From: Ochromonas danica
Lineage: Eukaryota; Sar; Chrysophyceae; Chromulinales; Chromulinaceae
Length of the DNA: 64,000 nt
Reading direction: 5' to 3'
Assembly (NCBI GenBank): GCA_015146655.1
Contig: VKHL01000025.1
Span: 124,001 to 188,000, forward strand
The position numbers and the translations under genes were made by a program. This document shows positions 59,001 to 64,000 of the stretch, piece by piece. The notes beneath the pieces were generated by a model. It was given only the letters and a program-made list of their open reading frames with translations. It did no database searches and was not told the origin of the DNA. Position 1 is the stretch's first letter, and every line of letters starts with the position of its first letter.

Positions 59001-59585
59001 GCAGTGCTGGAATGGATATCACGCATGGTAGTGCTGTTGAGTTGACATTTATCAATAACTTCGTAGCTGATGGCACTCCTGCGCGAACGGGAGCGAAGAA
59101 AAAGACAAAGAAGGTGAATGCCAGACAAGCCCTTCCGCCTTTAAAGAATGATGCGAGCGATATCGCGGTAAGGTCTCTCTTTCATCGACAACATTCACGA
59201 ATTTTCCTCATGAACAATTCCGCATATATAGGGAGATGGTGATGGCAGAGTTCATTCTGCCCCCAATGGGCCAACTTATGGCCTTGAGCTGCTGGATGTC
59301 CATCCGGAGCTGTTGCTGCAAGACCAAGGGAACCAAGGCTCTCCTGGTGCTGTTCGAAACAGTGCCAATTTCTCTCTCCTCGACCCCGGCACTGATAAAG
59401 AGAAAGAGAAAAAAAGAAGAAAAAAGAAGCTGTCCGAGGCCGAGAAAAGACTTATGAACAGGTGAGAACTTATTTTCGTCTTAGCTTTGCCCTTGGGGAC
59501 TAACTAAATCCTGTACTTGTTTGTGTTTAGTCCTTTCTCACAGCCTCTTTTGCCTCGTGGGGCTCGGAGTCCGAGTCCCTCATAG
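56056..59585 (+). CDS. Long coiled-coil protein with LRR segment, possibly cytoskeletal or ciliary
   Basis: Four exons, 56056-56331, 56393-59167, 59232-59461 and 59531-59585, give about 1,111 residues. Residues ~55-590 are nearly unbroken heptad coiled coil (LRSELDELRQKYTALLATAK; LREMSEKVFQLLERLKLAEL). A conserved-looking globular patch follows (IGGGSLLLLKARKPLYKEWL), then more coil, then two to three RNI-type leucine-rich repeats (SIEEVNLRGNLVSDDGARAL, then IRLLDLRGNKISRAGIKALA). The tail is basic and Lys-rich (EKKRRKKKLSEAEKRL) and ends SPSPS. The coil-plus-RNI-LRR order occurs in centrosomal and axonemal proteins, so a basal-body role is possible but not shown. I recognise no named orthologue. 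Confidence 0.8.
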
Positions 59586-59870
59586 CCCTTTTATCTCTTT
59601 GTATTATAGTAGACTCAAAATGCATATTAATTTTAAATCCCCTTACTGAATTAAGAGAATGCAAAACAGCACAGACATTCGGCTGGGGTGGGGGATATTG
59701 TTAGCACTGACATACATTGTTCCAGCATAAGACCTGTTGCTGGTCTATGAAATTCTCTTCTCTTTTTTGGATTTTGATATGTTTATTTACAGACGTTGAT
59801 CTTTGATGCAACGGAGGAGTTCTATACTATTAAAATCAGGCAAGAAATGCCAGAGATACAGTACACACTA

Positions 59871-62800
59871 TTAAAATCGGAGCGATTGATTTCGGAAGTT
59901 GGCCGGATCACGAGCCTGAGTCTCTTCAATCAGTCGAAGACGAGCCAAGCGTTTAGACTGTTGAACTCTGAGCTCCTCTTCACCAATTCGTCGATCATGG
60001 AGAAGCGAGACCTTCTTCTCGCACAAAAGGAGCTCCTCGCGAAGGAGCACAAGAAGAGGATCGTAGGTCTCACTCACCGGGTCCACAGACAGTCCTTTTG
60101 TCACCTTCTGTCCGCGACTCTCCATTTCCTCCGTCTCATTCTCGCCATGCTCAGAAAGAACGGCTTCTTGGCGATCGCGTAACTGCCGAAGATCTTTGCG
60201 TACTATTGCCACTTCTTGGGCAGGAAAGACATGTAAGTTGCGTAGTCCGCCAATGGCCGCACGAGCCTCACGCTCACTCTCAAGAATTGCTTTCAGCAAC
60301 GCTAGACTATCTTCCTGTCGAGCCATCATCCTACTCCAAGATGCAAGAAGTTATGGCAACTAAAAGAAAGCAAAAGTGGGAAGATGAATATAAATTACAT
60401 ACCTCACAAACAGCTCTTCATTTCTCCAAATGCTCCAAGTGGCGGGTTGAAAGAGAGCATGACTGTCTTGCAGACCTCGAAGCCGCAAGAGTCCCTCGAC
60501 CCAGAGAGCAGTCTGCTTGTTGCTTAAGCGACTTTGCAGCTGTCCACGAAGACGAATTTCTTGTGCCACCTTGCCGCGGAAGAGCGACAGAGTCTGTTGT
60601 AAGCGGCCATCCCACAGCTCTTGCATGAGCGTGGAGGCAGCACGAATTGAAAACAGATCTCTTTTATTGGAAGGCAGCTCTGATGCTCGCTGTAGTGCAC
60701 CGGCCCGCGGCAAATACTTGCTTGATTCACTGTTAGTTTTTGTCCCTCGTGGCTGCAGACGAAAGTCCAGAAAGGACTTGAGCTGCCTGTGATAAGAGCA
60801 GAGGGACGAATCAGATGCGTTAGCGCCAGAGGAAAGGGTGGCAGAGGCACAGCAGGAGCGCCAAAGGCAGAGATTGGAAAGAACGGTACTGTCCCAAGAG
60901 CCCAATAGGCGCGTCGAACGCACAGGACGAGGACTACTGGCGCCCATTCCGTTGCTTTTGCTAGAACCATTTCCTCGAGGACGAGGACTGATTTCACGCT
61001 CTACCATCGCGTTAGAAGAGGAAGGTGATTGTGGGTGAACAACAATTGGCTCATATCCACTGGCCTCATAGTCTCTGCGCACAGCTTGTTGGACTTGCTC
61101 ATCTTCCCGACTGACTGAGGTAGAGAGAGATGTAGGAAACAATTGCAAGAGGTAGCAACACGATGGTCCAGAGGTAGAATCACTTTCCATGACTACATAC
61201 CGATGTAGCAACCGCGGAAAGTCTTGGTCAGTTCCAGTGACATGAAAACGAGAAGTGGCTCGATCTGGTAGCAGCGAAAGAGAAGACCACGACTGGCACG
61301 TCTCATCAGAACTCAAACAACCGGACACCCGATAATGTGATGCCAACAATGCAAGCAAATCGGAACAAATGGGCAAAGCCAGCTTGAGAGGTAAATTAGG
61401 TGGTATTGGTAAGTGAGTGGTCATCTTCTCAGCTCGAGTTTGGGTGGAAACGCAGGCATTCAGGCAACTCTCTATATGTGCAGAGAGGGTCGTAGTGGAC
61501 GGCAAAAGCGACGTTGCACTGGAGGGAGAAGGAGAAGAGGGTAACCAGGCCAAGTTGAAGAGCTGAAGGGAGAGGCGAAGACTTTCGATCAGATTCGCTA
61601 GACACGCAGGCGCTAAATGCCATTGCAGTCGCGCATCATGCGCTGAACGCACAAGTACCACAGAAGGAAAGGATTTCAAAAGTGTAGAGAGTGGAGAGGA
61701 ACCGTGAGGGACAGGTGAAAAGGTCCGCAAACCATCGTTTTGATAAGATGGCAGAGTTTGATGCAGAGTCAAGTCCGTGGACACAACAAAAAGAGGGTGA
61801 TTCGCAAAGATTTCTCGCAGATCACGCAGACTTGCGGAAGGGTCTGACAGTGTTGAAGTATCGACATAAACCTCCTGCAATGCTTCCAGAAGATCCTGTG
61901 CTTGAGATGGATCACTCTCAGGCTGCAAAAGACCAACTCGACGTAACAAATATCTTTCTTCTAGGCAAAAGAAAAGACGTCGGCTATAGCTTTGGCTCCC
62001 ATGCATGCTGTGGAACAGATCATCCTCATCCACCAGCTGTCGCCACAGGGAACCACAAAAGGACGGCGGATGACTGTACTCAATACTCTCATTGGTAATG
62101 AGGTCACGAAGAGCTTGCTTCCAAAGAGGTCTGCGAGAGGCGATTGGAGTCTGGCTAGACTTTGTAACTCGCCCCCCTGTCAATCCTTCAACCAAGCCCT
62201 GCAAGGCCAGCTCCAACTCCTCTCTGGTTTGCGCAAGATGAAATATCTGAGTGGTAGTGGCCATGCGCGGCCCCAAGCGAGAGACGCGCACAGCTGCTTG
62301 GAGTGCGAGCGGCTCATCTGCTAGCAGCCCAACGCGCTGAGCCAATCGTTTTGTCAGTCGTTGCACTTCGGCGCCATGGTCTGCGGGCAACAACTGCTCC
62401 AAAACTATCCTTCCTCTCTCTTGTTGTTGCATGCTTCCACAGCGCTGAGATAGGTCGTATGAAAGACGAGTGGTGAAGCGCTGCCAGCGGAGTCTCTGAG
62501 TGCACCACGTCAATTGGTCATGACGGCTTGTAGACAGCCGCTGCTCACGCCGCCACGCACGCACAAGACTCTTGCCATACTCTCCAATCATCTCAAGGAC
62601 TAGCTCTTGCAAGCGACGCTCAGCTGTGGCCTTCTGGGCCTGAAGACGTTGTCGCTGAGCCAGTGCGAAGACCAGCGCCTTTCCTTCATAAGCTTTCCGC
62701 CCAGAAGTGATCTCCACCAGAGCATTTTCATACACAGAAATCAGCTTTGAATATCGGTCAGTCACCATCTTCTTCTTCCGAAGAACTTCTTGTAGGTCGC

Positions 62801-62948
62801 CTCCTGCCTTTTCCGCAGCCAACGCCTGCACTTGAGCTGCCAGCTGCCTCTCCAAATCCTTCAAATCATCGCAGTTACTCCTTTCGTCCACAAGAAGAGT
62901 TCTACGAAGGATATCAAATGTTCGACCAAACAAAGCATCTTCACTCAT
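59871..62948 (-). CDS. Unknown coiled-coil protein, 1,001 residues
   Basis: Two exons, 60403-62948 and 59871-60330, keep phase and give 1,001 residues. Residues 1-160 are helical and Gln/Arg/Lys-rich (LKDLERQLAAQVQALAAEKA; RQRLQAQKATAERRLQELVL). The middle alternates predicted helices and Ser-rich loops with no domain I recognise. The final ~160 residues are coiled coil again (LLREELLLCEKKVSLLHDRR). The acceptor of the intron is gagtag, where cutting after either ag keeps the frame and adds or drops one Ser codon. It converges on the coiled-coil/LRR gene (286 bp apart) and diverges from the LRR gene at 63105. Two coil-rich neighbours and an LRR gene together hint at cytoskeletal roles, no more. 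Confidence 0.75.
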
Positions 62949-63104
62949 GATTGACGAAAGATAGCTGGCATGGTTTCATTTGGTCTGGACTGCTGTAGAC
63001 TATTGTTATTGCCATGCGCTGGAATAGACAGATTTAGGAAATCTGGCTTTCTGGGAGAATAAAACGGTTCTTTCGATCGCATTGGCATCAATTGTCATGT
63101 AAAA

Positions 63105-64000
63105 ATGAGATCTCTTGATGATGTCACCTTGGAGAAACTTCTACCACGCAGTGACTGGGCGGAGGTTAAGGTGGTTTCCTTGCAGGGAGCAGGTTTGTCC
63201 AACTGCGAGACTGAGGGTCCCTCACCCTTTCACGAAGTTGTCATCGCCAACCTGACCAACAACAGCATCCAAGTAGAGGGGCTGTCTTCGATTTGGAAGA
63301 CTTTTCCTTCTGTCTGGTGGGTGGATATTTCCGATAATCCCATCACTTCTCTATCTGTGGCAGACTTTCCGGCAGCTCTGGGCTATCTCAGCCTCCACCA
63401 CAATGAAATCGATCTGTCTGACCTCAGATATCTTTCTTCTATGCATCTCATGCGGCTCGTTTTCAACGAGGACTTGGAGGAAAAAGATTTCTATCGAGCG
63501 ATTGCACTCTTGCCCTTGACGTGGTGTATCAACGATCAGTTTATCTCTTGGCAGGATCGCATCAAAGCGAAGAGTTTGGCTGAAGGAGAAGTTGTTCACA
63601 CCATGCCAACGAGATGGAAACCTCCGCGCGATGGACCTGAGCACCAATTTCTACTTCGTCTTCAGCAAGGTCTCTCCACGCAAGACTCCTCGTCGGATCA
63701 CCAAAAGCTGGACGCCCTTCTGGAGGAATTCATTCAATACAGCGACCTTTACAATGCATCTATAGCATCGACACGCAAAGTAGGGAAGAGCATCTCGGTG
63801 GTGCGAGATCTTCACTTCTTCCTCTTGCTCCCACACAGACAGCGATTGGATCTCAGCGTCGTGCTCGCTGTCTCGGTAGCTTTCGATATCCCAGAGAATG
63901 TGTTTCGCGAAGCGGTGGCTCTAATTCTCACAGAAGGTGGTGGACCTGTAGGAGACATACTGGCACTCCCCATGTTGCCTAGGTTTGCTCGCACAGCCAT
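63105..64000 (+). CDS. LRR-domain protein, N-terminal part (runs off the window)
   Basis: The ATG at 63105 opens a frame that stays open to the right edge, 298 codons. It begins MRSLDDVTLEKLLPRSDWAE. Residues ~45-125 hold degenerate leucine-rich repeats (VWWVDISDNPITSLSVADF; ALGYLSLHHNEIDLSDLRYL), capped by LPLTWCINDQFISWQDRIKA. That cap resembles the L-x-x-L-x-W-x-L/I-x-D-x-x-I-x-x-x-x-R segment that ends LRR domains in axonemal-type proteins. Later parts are helical (SVVRDLHFFLLLPHRQRLDL). Only 156 bp separate it from the divergent gene at 62948. No complete product can be named from this fragment. Confidence 0.8.
   Translation, partial: MRSLDDVTLEKLLPRSDWAEVKVVSLQGAGLSNCETEGPSPFHEVVIANLTNNSIQVEGLSSIWKTFPSVWWVDISDNPITSLSVADFPAALGYLSLHHNEIDLSDLRYLSSMHLMRLVFNEDLEEKDFYRAIALLPLTWCINDQFISWQDRIKAKSLAEGEVVHTMPTRWKPPRDGPEHQFLLRLQQGLSTQDSSSDHQKLDALLEEFIQYSDLYNASIASTRKVGKSISVVRDLHFFLLLPHRQRLDLSVVLAVSVAFDIPENVFREAVALILTEGGGPVGDILALPMLPRFARTA

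Noticed and set aside
1-64000. tRNA, rRNA or CRISPR arrays
   Set aside because: I looked through the non-coding stretches and saw no cloverleaf with A/B boxes, no rRNA segments and no regular spacer-repeat array; a tRNA scan would settle it.

Overview
The window is nuclear DNA from a compact, intron-bearing microbial eukaryote. About two dozen protein genes lie on both strands. Many are joined head-to-head or tail-to-tail by 70-500 bp of non-coding DNA, and introns are mostly 50-90 bp with GT-AG ends. The genes are standard eukaryotic ones (MRE11, MSH4, RRP9, beta-NAC, RACK1, uL23, ASCC3/Slh1 helicase, AP-3 delta, KTI12, ZCCHC9). A stramenopile-type source is my best guess. It rests mainly on the SANT-like protein at 54.7-55.6 kb, whose W-T-x-E-E-E ... 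R-I-S-K-K-F-A-G signature I associate with diatoms and related groups, and on an isolated AP2-type protein. This is inference, not proof.

Layout. 0-4 kb: the edge of an unknown gene, then an ankyrin protein with a degenerate GH20 (beta-hexosaminidase) fold. 4-20 kb: KTI12, MRE11, an unknown TPR/Sel1-like protein, MSH4, RRP9, an unknown protein, beta-NAC, RACK1 and uL23. 19.7-28.8 kb: an unusual accessory block. A 1,283-bp inverted repeat of apparently perfect length match places a promoterless, truncated copy of a kinase gene opposite its parent. The 3.7-kb spacer is a patchwork of a LINE remnant, decayed copies of a small gene, direct repeats and fold-backs. The parent gene encodes a protein I have not seen described: a GH20-like N-terminus, a helical linker, two cyclic-nucleotide-binding domains and an AGC kinase. 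29-40.6 kb: an ApaG-domain protein, an AP2-like protein and an unrecognised 2,755-residue protein. 41-54.3 kb: ASCC3/Slh1, AP-3 delta, a bZIP protein and ZCCHC9. 54.7-64 kb: the SANT-like protein, a coiled-coil/LRR protein, an unknown 1,001-residue protein and the start of an LRR protein cut by the window edge.

Most neighbours have unrelated housekeeping roles (translation, ribosome quality control, recombination, trafficking), so this is not an operon-like system. The real link within the window is between the ankyrin protein at 0.3-3.8 kb and the N-terminal third of the kinase at 24.5-28.8 kb. They share the GH20-like fold, the following helical segment and at least one intron position. This points to a local paralogous family in which the same degenerate sugar-hydrolase-like module has been attached to ankyrin repeats in one member and to a cyclic-nucleotide-regulated kinase in the other. 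The hunt centres on that pair and on the inverted repeat beside it. Exon joins given below were worked out by hand from splice signals, reading phase and family alignment.
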